From Vreelandella piezotolerans (lineage in GTDB: Bacteria > Pseudomonadota > Gammaproteobacteria > Pseudomonadales > Halomonadaceae): a stretch of 64,000 bases of DNA. Below, in pieces: positions 8,819 to 17,623 of this stretch (positions within the stretch are counted from its first letter, which is position 1; the number at the start of each line of letters is the position of its first letter). A model generated the notes under the pieces. The model saw only the letters and a program-made list of their open reading frames with translations, searched no databases and was not told the origin of the DNA. Where the stretch lies: assembly GCF_012427705.1 (NCBI RefSeq), contig NZ_CP048602.1:2852001-2916000 (forward strand), read 5' to 3'. A program made the translations under genes and the position numbers.

Positions 8819-9640
8819 ATGCCCGCCTATTCCCACCCTGCATCACGACTCACCGCTAACGGCCTGCACGCGGGCTACGACACCAAGCGCATTCTGCAGG
8901 GGGTGGACCTGACCGTGGCGGAAGGCCAACTCACCGTGCTACTGGGCCCCAATGGCAGCGGCAAATCGACCCTGCTGAAAACTTTGGCGCGCACGCTGAC
9001 GCCCAGCGGCGGGCATGTCTATCTCGATGGCAAGGACATTCACCGCAGTAACACCCGCGAGGTTGCTCAACGGCTGGGCATTTTGCCGCAAGGCCCCACC
9101 GCTCCCGAAGGGTTGAGCGTCAAACAGCTGGTGGGGATGGGGCGCTTCCCCCACCAAGGGTTGTGGAAAAAAGACCCGCAGCAGGATGCCAGCGCCATCG
9201 CGGAAGCCATGGCCTATATGCACGTGACCGAGTTTGCCGACCGGGATGTGGAAGCGCTCTCCGGCGGCCAGCGCCAGCGCTGTTGGATCGCGATGGTGCT
9301 CGCCCAGCAGACCGATTTGATTTTGCTGGATGAACCCACCACCTTTTTAGACTTGAAGGTGCAGGTAGACCTGTTGGCGCTGCTATCTCGGCTGGCCCAC
9401 GACCATGGCCGCACGCTGCTACTGGTACTGCACGACTTGAATCTCGCCGCCGCTTACGCCGACCATCTAGTCATGATGCGCGACGGGCAAATCGTCATCA
9501 GCGGCACGCCAAGCGATGTGTTCACCGCGGCCAACCTAAAGCGCGTCTTCGACTTGGATGCTCACATTCTGCGCGACCCCGCTAGCGGCAGCCCAGTGTG
9601 CGTGCCCTTCACCTCGGCGACGTTACAGGCAGTCCTATGA
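8819..9640 (+). CDS. Iron-siderophore ABC transporter ATP-binding protein (FecE/FhuC type), no adjacent permease
   Basis: A 273-residue ATPase of the Fe-siderophore/cobalamin importer class. Walker A GPNGSGKST is at about residues 43-51, the Q-loop in LGILPQGP, the signature LSGGQRQRCWIAM, Walker B LILLDEPTTFLDL and the H-loop in LVLHDLN. It would power FecCD-type permeases at the inner membrane. No permease or binding-protein gene adjoins it; the only FecCD permeases in the window are 7 kb away and come with their own ATPase. Its stop overlaps the start of the following gene as ATGA, so the two are coupled. It diverges from receptor 1, with Fur-like sites between. Whether it shares permeases with the 15.7-19.6 kb operon or with genes outside the window is unknown. 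Confidence 0.88.
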   Translation: MPAYSHPASRLTANGLHAGYDTKRILQGVDLTVAEGQLTVLLGPNGSGKSTLLKTLARTLTPSGGHVYLDGKDIHRSNTREVAQRLGILPQGPTAPEGLSVKQLVGMGRFPHQGLWKKDPQQDASAIAEAMAYMHVTEFADRDVEALSGGQRQRCWIAMVLAQQTDLILLDEPTTFLDLKVQVDLLALLSRLAHDHGRTLLLVLHDLNLAAAYADHLVMMRDGQIVISGTPSDVFTAANLKRVFDLDAHILRDPASGSPVCVPFTSATLQAVL

Positions 9641-10533
9641 ACCACACCTTCTGCGCGGATTTAAGCCGTGAACAGCACGACCCGCTGGCCGGTAGCGCCG
9701 CTCATGCCGAGCGCAACTTACTACTCAGCTGGCCGCGCGCGAAGTGGCAGCGCAAACTCCGCCACGCCAGCGATATGAGCAATTCATTAAAGCAAACGCT
9801 AGATACGCTGGCTGACGATGGCCTACGCATCAACCTGATCCAACAGCCGGGCATGGAAAAGTACCAGCATCAGCTCTTTCTGATGCCGGAGCGGCGCCGC
9901 TTTCGTGTGGCACGATGGGAATTAGAGGCGTTCTTCAGCGCCTTTCAAAGTGGCAGCCGCCTTAGCCAGTGGGAGCAGCCAGCGATGCTCAATGATTTGG
10001 TTCTTTGCTGTACCCACGGCACCAAAGATAAGTGCTGCGCGAAGTACGGTTATAAAACGTTCAAAGCGCTAGCCAGCACGGTAGCTGAGCACCCGCTGCC
10101 GTTCGAGGTATGGGAGAGCAGCCACCTGGGCGGCTGCCGACTCGCCGCCAGCGTGATCGTGCTGCCAAACGTGCGCAAATATGGGCGTATTACGCCAGAA
10201 CAGGCCCTGCCCTTCTTACAGGCGGAAGCCCGCCAACAACGCTTTTTGCCCGGCTACCGCGGCAGCTCACAGCTCACTCCCGCGCAGCAAAGCGCTGAAA
10301 TCGCTGCGTTGACGCAGTTCAGCACGGAGGCAAGACAACCCACGTTGGCTCTGATCAGCGATCACGGCGACGACCAAACACGAGAGATACGCTTTCAGTG
10401 GCGGCTCGACCAGCGGCAAGGCGAACTGACCGTGCACTGCCAAGCCACCACCCTATGGCGCGTGGATACCTGTGCTGACCTAGCGCAAGGCCCCACCGAA
10501 AGCACCGTATGGCACGCGATGGTGAATGGGTAG
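9637..10533 (+). CDS. Suc/Fer-like thioredoxin-fold [2Fe-2S] protein, possible ferric-siderophore reductase
   Basis: A 298-residue protein starting at the ATG of the ATGA overlap with the ATPase gene. Residues about 120-175 show CCTHGTKDKCCAKYG (C124, C125, C133, C134) followed by WESSHLGGCRLAAS (C167) and VIVLPN, the arrangement of the sucrase/ferredoxin-like family (thioredoxin-like ferredoxins). These bind a [2Fe-2S] cluster. The N-terminal 50 residues and the C-terminal 100 residues are less recognisable. Cytoplasmic location is inferred from the lack of a signal sequence. Because the gene is translationally coupled to a siderophore ATPase and lies in an iron-uptake block, I infer a role in reductive iron release from the imported siderophore, analogous to FhuF but of a different fold. 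This role is not established by the sequence. Confidence 0.75.
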   Translation: MNHTFCADLSREQHDPLAGSAAHAERNLLLSWPRAKWQRKLRHASDMSNSLKQTLDTLADDGLRINLIQQPGMEKYQHQLFLMPERRRFRVARWELEAFFSAFQSGSRLSQWEQPAMLNDLVLCCTHGTKDKCCAKYGYKTFKALASTVAEHPLPFEVWESSHLGGCRLAASVIVLPNVRKYGRITPEQALPFLQAEARQQRFLPGYRGSSQLTPAQQSAEIAALTQFSTEARQPTLALISDHGDDQTREIRFQWRLDQRQGELTVHCQATTLWRVDTCADLAQGPTESTVWHAMVNG

Positions 10534-10540
10534 TACATAG

Positions 10541-10566
10541 ACGAACAACAACGACGAACAACAACG
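10541..10566. repeat. Two-copy 13-bp tandem repeat
   Basis: ACGAACAACAACG occurs twice head to tail directly after the Suc/Fer gene and before a strong hairpin. It is probably a local slippage duplication with no coding role. Confidence 0.6.
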
Positions 10567-10589
10567 CCCGGCTTAAAGCCGGGCGTTGT
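10559..10589. terminator. Strong hairpin between convergent genes
   Basis: ACAACGCCCGGCTT and AAGCCGGGCGTTGT are complementary over at least 13 bp with a two-base loop. It lies between the convergent Suc/Fer and receptor 2 genes. It lacks a clear T-tract, so termination on both strands is likely but not certain. Confidence 0.6.
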
Positions 10590-10618
10590 GGGTTAAAGCT
10601 GAGTGCGAGTGATCGCTC

Positions 10619-12700
10619 TTACCAGCGGTATTTCACGCTGCCGATGATGCTGCGAGATTCGCCGTAGTAGCACCAGTACTCACAGCTGGCCACATACTCT
10701 TCATCAGTCAGATTATTGACGTTTACCTGAGCCTGCCAGCCATCGGCAAACTCATAACCGACCATGGCATCCGCCACCATATAACTATCGACGGCGGTAT
10801 TGTCCGCAACGCTCGTGTCCACCGTACTGCCCACGTAGCGTACACCAGCACCCAAACTCACGCCTTGCAAGGCCCCATTGGTAAAGGCGTAATCCAGCCA
10901 AGTAGACGCTTGATGGCGCGGAATTAATGGCGCGCGCTGATCATCTTCCAAGCGTGAATCCGTGTAGGTATAGGCAGCCGTCACTTTTAACGCATCGGTG
11001 AGGTAACCCACGCCCTCCAGCTCAAACCCTTGAGAAGTACGCTCGCCTTCCTGAACCTGGAATCCGGCAGGAGAACTCACGAGCGTATTGTTCTCTTTCA
11101 GGTCGAACACGGCAGCCGTCACGTAGCCATCCCAGCCAAACGGCGCGATTTTGACACCGGCTTCCCACTGCTCGCCTTCACGGGGCTCGTACAGATCGCC
11201 CGCGTCATCTACACGCCCCACCGGATCGAACGACTCGGTGTAGCTGATATACGGGTTGACCCCTTGGTCGCTCAAATACATCGCGCCGCCCGACCAAGAG
11301 ACTTGGTCATCATCGGAGCGCTGCGTGACACCGGATGTCAGGTTGCTGTTTTCGGTCTCGGCTTGGTCAACGCGCACGCCGCCAAGCAGCACCCAGCGGT
11401 CATCAATACGAAGTTGGTTTTGAGCATACAAACCGGTCTGCTCTTTATCGATCTCGCGGCTCAGCAAGTCATCCGCGCCCACCGGCGTAAAGTTGCCGTA
11501 GGTGGGGTCGAACACGTCGATAGGATCACCAAATGGGAACGGGTCGGCTTCTTGCCCACTCACCCCCAGGTTCTGATAATCGACACCCAGCAACAGCGTG
11601 TTTTCGGTGCGGTCCGTGTACCAGTTACCCACCATGCGATTATCGACCGTCCAGCTGTCGATAGAACCATCGCGGTAGACATGGCCACGCGTTGCCCGAC
11701 GGGCGTCCGACATGAAGAACGCATAGGTGCTGCGTAGCTCCAGGTCTAGCTCGCTGTAGCGTAAATCTTGTTCAAACCGCCACGTATCGTTGAGGTCATG
11801 GCGCAGCTCGTAACCCAGCGCCCACTGCGTGCGGTTATCACGGTCGTAGCCCGGCTCGCTGAGGTTGGTTTGCGGGTCGACGCGGCCGAACGGCGTATCT
11901 TGCACGGTGCCGTAGGGCAGCTTGAACGGGTTGACCGGCACGCCATCGTCTTTCTGCACGCTGGCCAAGAAGGTCACGCTCGTATCGTCGCTCATATCGA
12001 CGGCGAGGCTAGGCGCGAAGTAATAGCGCTCGTTATCCGTGTGGTCGAGATCGCCATCGCGCTCTTTGTACACGCCCACCAACCGATAGCGAACGTCACC
12101 AGACTCACCCAACGGCCCGCTGGTATCGACCCCCACTTGGCGATGATTACGGTTGCCCAGTTGGAAATTCACCTCGCCCTGCGGTGTTTCCGTAGGACGT
12201 TTGCTCACCGCATTGATCAAACCACCGGGAGGCGCCTCGCCGTATAGAATCGAGGAAGGCCCTTTGAAGACTTCGACTTGCTCCAAGCCATACGGCTCAG
12301 GCAGCCACTGGTAAAAGCCTTCACGGTAAATGCGCAACCCATCCTGATAAGTGGACTGGTCAAAACCACGCACCTTGAACCAATCCGTATTGTTATCACT
12401 TCCAAAATGGCCTGATAGCACACCGGCACGATAGCGGAAGGTTTCATCCAACTGCTGCACGTTACGGGTTTCCAACTCTTCCCGATCAACGCTAGAGACC
12501 GGGCGCGGCGTCTCCACCAACGGCGTATCGACCTTCAACGCGGTCGCGGTGACTACGGTGGTACCGGTGTTAATGGTTTCTTCTTGGGCAAGCGCAGCCA
12601 GCGGCGCAGCGAACAGCATTCCACCGAGCGACACCAGCAGTGAACGACGAACGGCAGCAGGCAGCGGCGCGACGGAAAACGGGAGAGTTTTACGGAGCAT
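10619..12700 (-). CDS. TonB-dependent ferric-siderophore receptor, FhuA/FcuA-like (receptor 2)
   Basis: A 693-residue receptor of the siderophore-receptor subfamily typified by FhuA, FoxA and FcuA. A long signal peptide (about residues 1-39, ending ALAQEE) is followed by a VVTATAL segment, then the plug signatures DWFKVRGFDQ, GLEQVEVFKGPSS, LYGEAPPGGLINAVSKRP. The C-terminal part has NLTDEEYVASCEYWCYYGE, a cysteine pair near the last strands typical of this subfamily, and ends SIIGSVKYRW with an aromatic residue. Such receptors usually bind hydroxamate or mixed siderophores, including those produced by other organisms. It is transcribed alone; the tRNA lies upstream on the same strand. A Fur-box-like sequence is at 12750-12764. 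Ligand identity is unknown. Confidence 0.9.
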   Translation of the reverse strand: MLRKTLPFSVAPLPAAVRRSLLVSLGGMLFAAPLAALAQEETINTGTTVVTATALKVDTPLVETPRPVSSVDREELETRNVQQLDETFRYRAGVLSGHFGSDNNTDWFKVRGFDQSTYQDGLRIYREGFYQWLPEPYGLEQVEVFKGPSSILYGEAPPGGLINAVSKRPTETPQGEVNFQLGNRNHRQVGVDTSGPLGESGDVRYRLVGVYKERDGDLDHTDNERYYFAPSLAVDMSDDTSVTFLASVQKDDGVPVNPFKLPYGTVQDTPFGRVDPQTNLSEPGYDRDNRTQWALGYELRHDLNDTWRFEQDLRYSELDLELRSTYAFFMSDARRATRGHVYRDGSIDSWTVDNRMVGNWYTDRTENTLLLGVDYQNLGVSGQEADPFPFGDPIDVFDPTYGNFTPVGADDLLSREIDKEQTGLYAQNQLRIDDRWVLLGGVRVDQAETENSNLTSGVTQRSDDDQVSWSGGAMYLSDQGVNPYISYTESFDPVGRVDDAGDLYEPREGEQWEAGVKIAPFGWDGYVTAAVFDLKENNTLVSSPAGFQVQEGERTSQGFELEGVGYLTDALKVTAAYTYTDSRLEDDQRAPLIPRHQASTWLDYAFTNGALQGVSLGAGVRYVGSTVDTSVADNTAVDSYMVADAMVGYEFADGWQAQVNVNNLTDEEYVASCEYWCYYGESRSIIGSVKYRW

Positions 12701-12749
12701 GAGGAAGTCTCAACGGGTATGAGGAGAAGTATCGTTATAGTAAGGCGAA

Positions 12750-12764
12750 TGATACGGATTTTTA
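12750..12764. promoter_or_regulatory. Fur-box-like site upstream of receptor 2
   Basis: TGATACGGATTTTTA matches about 10 of 14 specified positions of the 7-1-7 Fur consensus and lies about 50 bp upstream of the receptor 2 start in an AT-rich promoter region. The match is moderate; position and context raise its plausibility. Confidence 0.5.
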
Positions 12765-12946
12765 TTCACAACCACAATCACTCGGGTGGGGCAAGGGATT
12801 GAACTGGAACGGGGTGTTCGAGGGAATCGGCTAGAGAGTCAGCAGAAACAGGTGGGGATGAAAACGGAGAATATGGCAAAGAAGCCATTTACTGATGTTA
12901 GTCAGCGGCTTAAAGAAAAGGCGATCTAGAGGGAGAGACTAAGAAA

Positions 12947-13023
<77 letters not shown>

Positions 13024-13164
13024 GAAAAGCGTGCATATAATAGCGAATGTGTGGGGGCGAGGCTACCCCTTGGGGCGCTATCTTACGGCGTGAGCAGCAC
13101 TTTTTCGACGCCTGCTAGCCTCCTGGCGATGGCACTAATTACCGGCGCTGGGGTCTGGTGGTGA

Positions 13165-13761
13165 ATGCTTCTATGGAGAATCGCTTTGAAAGCTTTGATG
13201 GCTCTTTTCCCGCTGCTGTTAGCGTTGCCGGTGCAGGCGGATTGGCAGCTTGATCCTGGCCAGTCTCAGGTGCAGGCGTCGATTACCCAACTGGATGGCG
13301 AAGCCCCGCAAACCCATCACCATCGGGTGAATAATTTGCAGGGCGATATTGCTGCCGATGGCACGCTGCGCCTGCCGCTGCGCTTGAGCCAAACCGACCT
13401 GCTCAAACGCTTTGGGGAGCTGCCGCCGTGGGTGGGCTTGCTGGCGAACACCACGCTGGTGACGCTGGTGGCGCAAATGCCGCCGGAGCGGTTAGACGGC
13501 TTGGATATTGGCGAATCGATGGTGGAAACCCTCACCTTCCGGGTGCAAACCGATCTGATTAACCAAGAAGAGGCGGTGCCGCTGCGCTTTACCCGCGAAG
13601 GGTTGAACGAGGTGCGCGTGACCCACGCCGAACCCATGGCGCTGGATGGCAATGCGCTGATGGCCAACAGCACGGTACGCACCGTGCTGTCGATGTTGGG
13701 CTACCAGCAGATTGATGAGCATGTGCCCGTCACGCTAAATGCGCTGCTGGTAAACCGCTAA
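13165..13761 (+). CDS. YceI-like periplasmic protein
   Basis: A 198-residue protein with a signal peptide (about residues 1-25, cut after PVQA) followed by DWQLDPGQSQVQASITQ, the typical opening of YceI-family lipocalin-like barrels, and later segments PLRFTREGLNEVRV and VPVTLNALLVNR that fit the last beta-strands. YceI proteins bind isoprenoid-type lipids such as polyprenyl quinones and are often induced by stress or high pH; no specific substrate can be assigned. The gene stands alone: the tRNA is 141 bp upstream on the other strand and the ABC exporter converges from the right with 26 bp between stops. The annotated ATG has only a weak upstream purine tract (TCTGGTGGTGA), so translation signals are modest. 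It is somewhat divergent from canonical YceI. Confidence 0.72.
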   Translation: MLLWRIALKALMALFPLLLALPVQADWQLDPGQSQVQASITQLDGEAPQTHHHRVNNLQGDIAADGTLRLPLRLSQTDLLKRFGELPPWVGLLANTTLVTLVAQMPPERLDGLDIGESMVETLTFRVQTDLINQEEAVPLRFTREGLNEVRVTHAEPMALDGNALMANSTVRTVLSMLGYQQIDEHVPVTLNALLVNR

Positions 13762-13787
13762 CGTTTGGCTTAGCTACTGATGAGCGC

Positions 13788-15623
13788 CTAGTGGCTGAGC
13801 GCTTCTACATCGCCTGCCTGGGCGGCCCCGGTTTGTACCCGCCACTGGGCGGCATAATGGCCGTCCGCCGCTAACAGGCTGGCGTGGGTGCCGCGCTCGG
13901 CCACTTGGCCTTTCTCGATCACCACAATCTCGTCGGCGTGCACAATGGTGGAAAGCCGGTGGGCAATCATAATCACCGTACGGCCGTGGGCGATGCGTTT
14001 TAGCGAGCGCTGAATGGCCGCTTCGGTTTCGTTATCCACCGCACTGGTGGCTTCATCCAGCACCAGAATCGGCGGGTCTTTTAACAGCGCCCGCGCCAGT
14101 GAAAGCCGCTGGCGTTGGCCGCCGGAAAGGCGCACGCCCCGCTCGCCCACTGGCGTATCCAGCCCTTGGGGCAGCGTTTCGATAAAGCTCCAGGCTTCGG
14201 CGGTTTTGGCGGCGTCGATAATCGCGGCATCGTCGGCATCCGGCTGGCCGTAGGCGATGTTGTCGCGAATGCTGCCTTCAAACAGGTACACATCCTGGCT
14301 CACTAGGCCAATCGCTTGACGAAGTGAGTGCATACTGACGTCTGTGATGGGTTGGCCATCTATCAGCACACGGCCACTGGCGGGGTCGTAAAAGCGCAGC
14401 AGCAGTTTGATCAGCGTCGACTTACCCGAGCCGGTGGCACCCACCAGCGCCAGCGTGTTGCCAGCGGGTACGTGAAGGTCCACGCCGTTCACACCTACTT
14501 GGCTTGCCTCATACTGGAAACTCACCGCCTCGAAACGCACGTCGCCTTTTACCGGGGCAGCCAAAGGCGTGGTGCTGTCATCTTTCACGGTAATCGGTAC
14601 TTCGAGCAAATCCAGAATCCGTTTGGTGCTAGCCATGGCGCGCTCGAACAGGTCAATCACTTGGGCAAGGCCGGTGAGCGGCCACAGCAGGCGCTGGGTG
14701 AGGAATACCAGCACGCCATACGCGCCCACGTTGAGGCTGCCGTTCAGCGCCATCATGCCACCAACAGTAAAGGTGGCGAGAAAGCCCGCCAGAATCGCCA
14801 TGCGGATGACCGGAATAAACACAGAGCTGACTTTAATCGCGCGGCGGTTGGCGTCTACATAGGCTTCGCTGGCATCCCTCAGCCGCTCGGCTTCCCGCGC
14901 TTCGCTGGTGAAGCTTTTAATCGTAGCGATACCGCTGAGGTTGTTGGAGAGACGGCTGGCAAGGTCGCCTACTTTTTCGCGCACGTCGCTGTACAGCGGC
15001 CCGGCTTTGCGCTGGAAGAAAAACGCGCCCCAAATGATCAGCGGAATGGGCGTAAATGCCAGCAGCGCGATGAGCGGAGACAGCACGAAGAACACCGCGC
15101 CTACGGCCACCACCGTAACCACTACTTGAATCAGCGCGTTGGCACCGCCATCCAGAAAGCGCTCTAGCTGGTTGACGTCATCGTTCATGGTGGCCACCAG
15201 CTGGCCGGAGCTTTTCGATTCGAAAAACGCCATATCGAGCCGCTGGGCGTGCTCATAGGTGTCTTGGCGCATATCCGCTTGCAGCCGCTGGGCCAGATTG
15301 CGCCAGAGAATTTGGAACAGGTACTCAAACAGCGACTCCCCCGCCCAAATAAAGAAGGTGAGCACCGCCAAAATGGTGATCTGCTCTTGAGGGGACTCAA
15401 ACCCGACTCGCGCCACAAAGCTGTTTTCCTGGTTCACCACCACATCGATCGCCACGCCAATCAGAATTTCCGGGGCGATATCGAACAGCTTGTTGATAAT
15501 CGAGCAAATCGTGGCGGTGATAATCTGCCGCCGATAGCCTTTGGCGTAGCGCAGCAGGCGCATTAAAGCGTGAAAGCTTTGATTGACGGACGCTTTGTCA
15601 GCGCGGGTCGGGGAAGAAGCCAC
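13788..15623 (-). CDS. ABC exporter, fused permease-ATPase (MsbA/MdlB-like half transporter)
   Basis: A 611-residue half-transporter. Residues about 20-330 contain the ABC_membrane domain with six predicted helices (for example AVLTFFIWAGESLFEYLF and NALIQVVVTVVAVGAVFFVL); the ATPase domain follows with Walker A GATGSGKST (about 398-406), signature LSGGQRQRLSLARAL, Walker B PILVLDEATSAVD and H-loop AHRLST. It starts at GTG 15623, preceded by AAGGA six bases upstream. Such homodimeric exporters move lipids, peptides or small molecules outward. It lies just downstream of the siderophore importer operon on the same strand with 47 bp between, so co-transcription is possible. Since the siderophore cluster lacks the usual MFS exporter, this protein is one candidate for siderophore secretion, but that is inference only. 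Confidence 0.85.
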   Translation of the reverse strand: MASSPTRADKASVNQSFHALMRLLRYAKGYRRQIITATICSIINKLFDIAPEILIGVAIDVVVNQENSFVARVGFESPQEQITILAVLTFFIWAGESLFEYLFQILWRNLAQRLQADMRQDTYEHAQRLDMAFFESKSSGQLVATMNDDVNQLERFLDGGANALIQVVVTVVAVGAVFFVLSPLIALLAFTPIPLIIWGAFFFQRKAGPLYSDVREKVGDLASRLSNNLSGIATIKSFTSEAREAERLRDASEAYVDANRRAIKVSSVFIPVIRMAILAGFLATFTVGGMMALNGSLNVGAYGVLVFLTQRLLWPLTGLAQVIDLFERAMASTKRILDLLEVPITVKDDSTTPLAAPVKGDVRFEAVSFQYEASQVGVNGVDLHVPAGNTLALVGATGSGKSTLIKLLLRFYDPASGRVLIDGQPITDVSMHSLRQAIGLVSQDVYLFEGSIRDNIAYGQPDADDAAIIDAAKTAEAWSFIETLPQGLDTPVGERGVRLSGGQRQRLSLARALLKDPPILVLDEATSAVDNETEAAIQRSLKRIAHGRTVIMIAHRLSTIVHADEIVVIEKGQVAERGTHASLLAADGHYAAQWRVQTGAAQAGDVEALSH

Positions 15624-15670
15624 ATCAATTCCTTTTACGTTGTTATCTAGGGTGGTTAACCGTCAACACG

Positions 15671-16471
15671 TTACGCGGGTTGGCTCGCCCGCCGCACATT
15701 GGCAAGCAAAGGGCTGCCGGTATCGGGGTCGAGCAGCAGCGTGCACTCCACCTGATACAGCTCCCGCACCAGTGCAGGCGTCACCACCTCAGCGGGCGCG
15801 CCCTGGGCAACAATCTGCCCGTCGCGCATGGCAATCAGGTGGTCGGCGTAACGGCAGGCGCTGGCTAGGTCGTGCAGCACCATCACCACGGTGCGGCCGT
15901 GGCAGGCCAGGTCGCGCACCAGCTCGAACACTTCGATTTGGTGGCCTAAGTCTAACGCGGAGGTGGGCTCGTCGAGTAGTAAAAGCGGCGTTTGCTGAGC
16001 GATGGTCATGGCGATCCAGGCGCGCTGGCGCTGGCCGCCGGAAAGCGCCTCCAGCGGCCGGTCGGCAAGCGCTTCCAACCCGGCAGCGGCAAGAGCATGG
16101 TGCACCACCTGTTGATCTTCCGCCGACCACTGGCGCAGCCAGCCCTGGTGGGGCTGGCGGCCAAAGCGAATCAGCTCGGTCACGGTTAACCCTTCCGGCG
16201 CAACCGCCTCTTGGGGCAGTAGCGCTAGCTTAGTAGCCAATTTGCGGGCGGGCATCTGGGCGATGTCGTGGCCGTTGAGCAGCACGGCACCGCTATCGGG
16301 TTTGTGCAGGCGGGCAAGCCCAGAGAGCAGCGTGGATTTACCGCAGCCGTTGGGGCCAACAATGGCAGTTACTTGCCCGCTGGGTAGACTAACGCCGAGG
16401 TCGTGAATCACTTGGCGCTGGCCGTAGCTCATGCGGAGTGCATCGGTGGACAGCGTGGGTAACGAGATCAT
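15671..16471 (-). CDS. Iron-siderophore ABC transporter ATPase (FecE/FhuC type)
   Basis: A 266-residue ATPase. Walker A GPNGCGKST (about residues 33-41), Q-loop LALLPQEAV, signature LSGGQRQRAWIAM, Walker B LLLLDEPTSALDL and the H-loop MVLHDLA are all present. The ATG at 16471 overlaps the permease stop as ATGA and has GGAG six bases upstream, which is better supported than the in-frame ATG at 16504. It is the last gene of the binding protein-permease-permease-ATPase operon and should energise import of ferric siderophore through the two FecCD subunits. About half of its residues appear shared with the orphan ATPase at 8.8 kb (same LTVTELIRFGR/LSVKQLVGMGR layout), so the two are paralogues. 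Confidence 0.92.
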   Translation of the reverse strand: MISLPTLSTDALRMSYGQRQVIHDLGVSLPSGQVTAIVGPNGCGKSTLLSGLARLHKPDSGAVLLNGHDIAQMPARKLATKLALLPQEAVAPEGLTVTELIRFGRQPHQGWLRQWSAEDQQVVHHALAAAGLEALADRPLEALSGGQRQRAWIAMTIAQQTPLLLLDEPTSALDLGHQIEVFELVRDLACHGRTVVMVLHDLASACRYADHLIAMRDGQIVAQGAPAEVVTPALVRELYQVECTLLLDPDTGSPLLANVRRASQPA

Positions 16472-17598
16472 GGGCGGCTCCGTTGCGGGCGCATTAGTAT
16501 CCAAAGTAGCCAGGGGCCACCCACCACGGCGGTGACGATCCCCACGGGAATCTCGATGGGGGCAAACAGCGTGCGGCCCGCTAAATCGGCCAGCACCATC
16601 ACCAGCGCCCCCGCCAGCGTGGCGGCTAGAATGGGTACATGGCGGGCGCTGGAGAGCGAACGGGCGATTTCAGGGCCAATCAGCGCCACCAAGCCTACCG
16701 GCCCCGCCACGGCAACGGCTAGCGCCGTGAGCACCACTGACAGTAACAGCACCTGCAGCCGCCGCGCTTTCACCGCGGTGCCCAGGCCGCTGGCGGTCGC
16801 ATCTTTAAAGCGCAGCAGCGTGAGCGAGCGGGCCAGCGCCAGCGCGGCCACCAGCCCAAGCGCCAGGCCAATGCCCAGCAGCTGTACCGCGCTTGCAGGG
16901 CGAGCATTGAGGGAACCGACGGTCCAGGGGTAGGCGGCGTTGGCGGTATCGATCGCTACCCGCGCCAGCATCAGCTGTGTAACCGCGCCAAAAACCGCGC
17001 CCACGCCAATGCCCGCCACGATAAAGCGGTAGCCCTGGGTGCCGCTGCCCGCCGCCAGGCCAAAGGTGAGTACGGCGGCGGTAGTCGCCCCCGCCAGCGC
17101 CATGGCGGGCGGGGCGATGCCGACGCCCATGCCGACAATCGAGGCCACCGCAAAGGCAGTGGCACCGTTATCGATGCCGATGATGCCGGGGGTTGCCAAG
17201 CGGTTACGGGCCAGGGTCTGCATCAGCACGCCGGCCAGCGCAAAGGCGGCCCCGGTGAAACAGGCAGCAATCAGGCGCGGCAGGCGCAGCTGCTGTACCA
17301 TGAATGTGGTCATGCTATCGCCCTGCCCTATTAAGGAAGCCACCACCGCATTCGGGGAAAGCGTCACGCTCCCCAGGCTTAAATAGAGCACGCAGGCGGC
17401 CAACAGCACGACGCTAAGGCCCATATTTACTGCCACGGCGCGCTTTTCCAGCAGCACGCTCACCCCATAACGGGGCAGCGCGGCGCGCCAGTAGCCCAGC
17501 GGAGCAGCCACCGTCTGGGCACTCGCCTCTTCTTGATACGAGGGAGATGTGCGAGGAAGTGCCACGCCGCTCATCGACTGTTTTGCCGTGATTTTCAT
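16468..17598 (-). CDS. FecCD-family iron-siderophore ABC permease (second permease)
   Basis: A 376-residue inner-membrane permease of the FecCD family. The first 55 residues are hydrophilic and rich in Ser/Ala, longer than in typical FecD. Hydrophobic helices follow from AVNMGLSVVLLAACVLYL; the signature TGAAFALAGVLMQTLARNRLATPGIIGIDNGA (about residues 115-146) and the C-terminal GPVGLVALIGPEIARSL, the ATPase-coupling region, are clear, ending PIEIPVGIVTAVVGGPWLLWIL. It would pair with the first permease in a heterodimer receiving ferric siderophore from the periplasmic binding protein. A 25-bp gap separates it from the first permease gene, and its stop overlaps the ATPase start. Confidence 0.92.
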   Translation of the reverse strand: MKITAKQSMSGVALPRTSPSYQEEASAQTVAAPLGYWRAALPRYGVSVLLEKRAVAVNMGLSVVLLAACVLYLSLGSVTLSPNAVVASLIGQGDSMTTFMVQQLRLPRLIAACFTGAAFALAGVLMQTLARNRLATPGIIGIDNGATAFAVASIVGMGVGIAPPAMALAGATTAAVLTFGLAAGSGTQGYRFIVAGIGVGAVFGAVTQLMLARVAIDTANAAYPWTVGSLNARPASAVQLLGIGLALGLVAALALARSLTLLRFKDATASGLGTAVKARRLQVLLLSVVLTALAVAVAGPVGLVALIGPEIARSLSSARHVPILAATLAGALVMVLADLAGRTLFAPIEIPVGIVTAVVGGPWLLWILMRPQRSRP

Positions 17599-17623
17599 AG
17601 CATCAGATAACCAAAAAAGTGCG

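Noticed and set aside
14328..15167. 279-residue open frame on the plus strand inside the ABC exporter gene
   Set aside because: It is antisense to an intact ABC exporter with all motifs; its translation has no recognisable domain and His/Arg-rich composition typical of a shadow frame.
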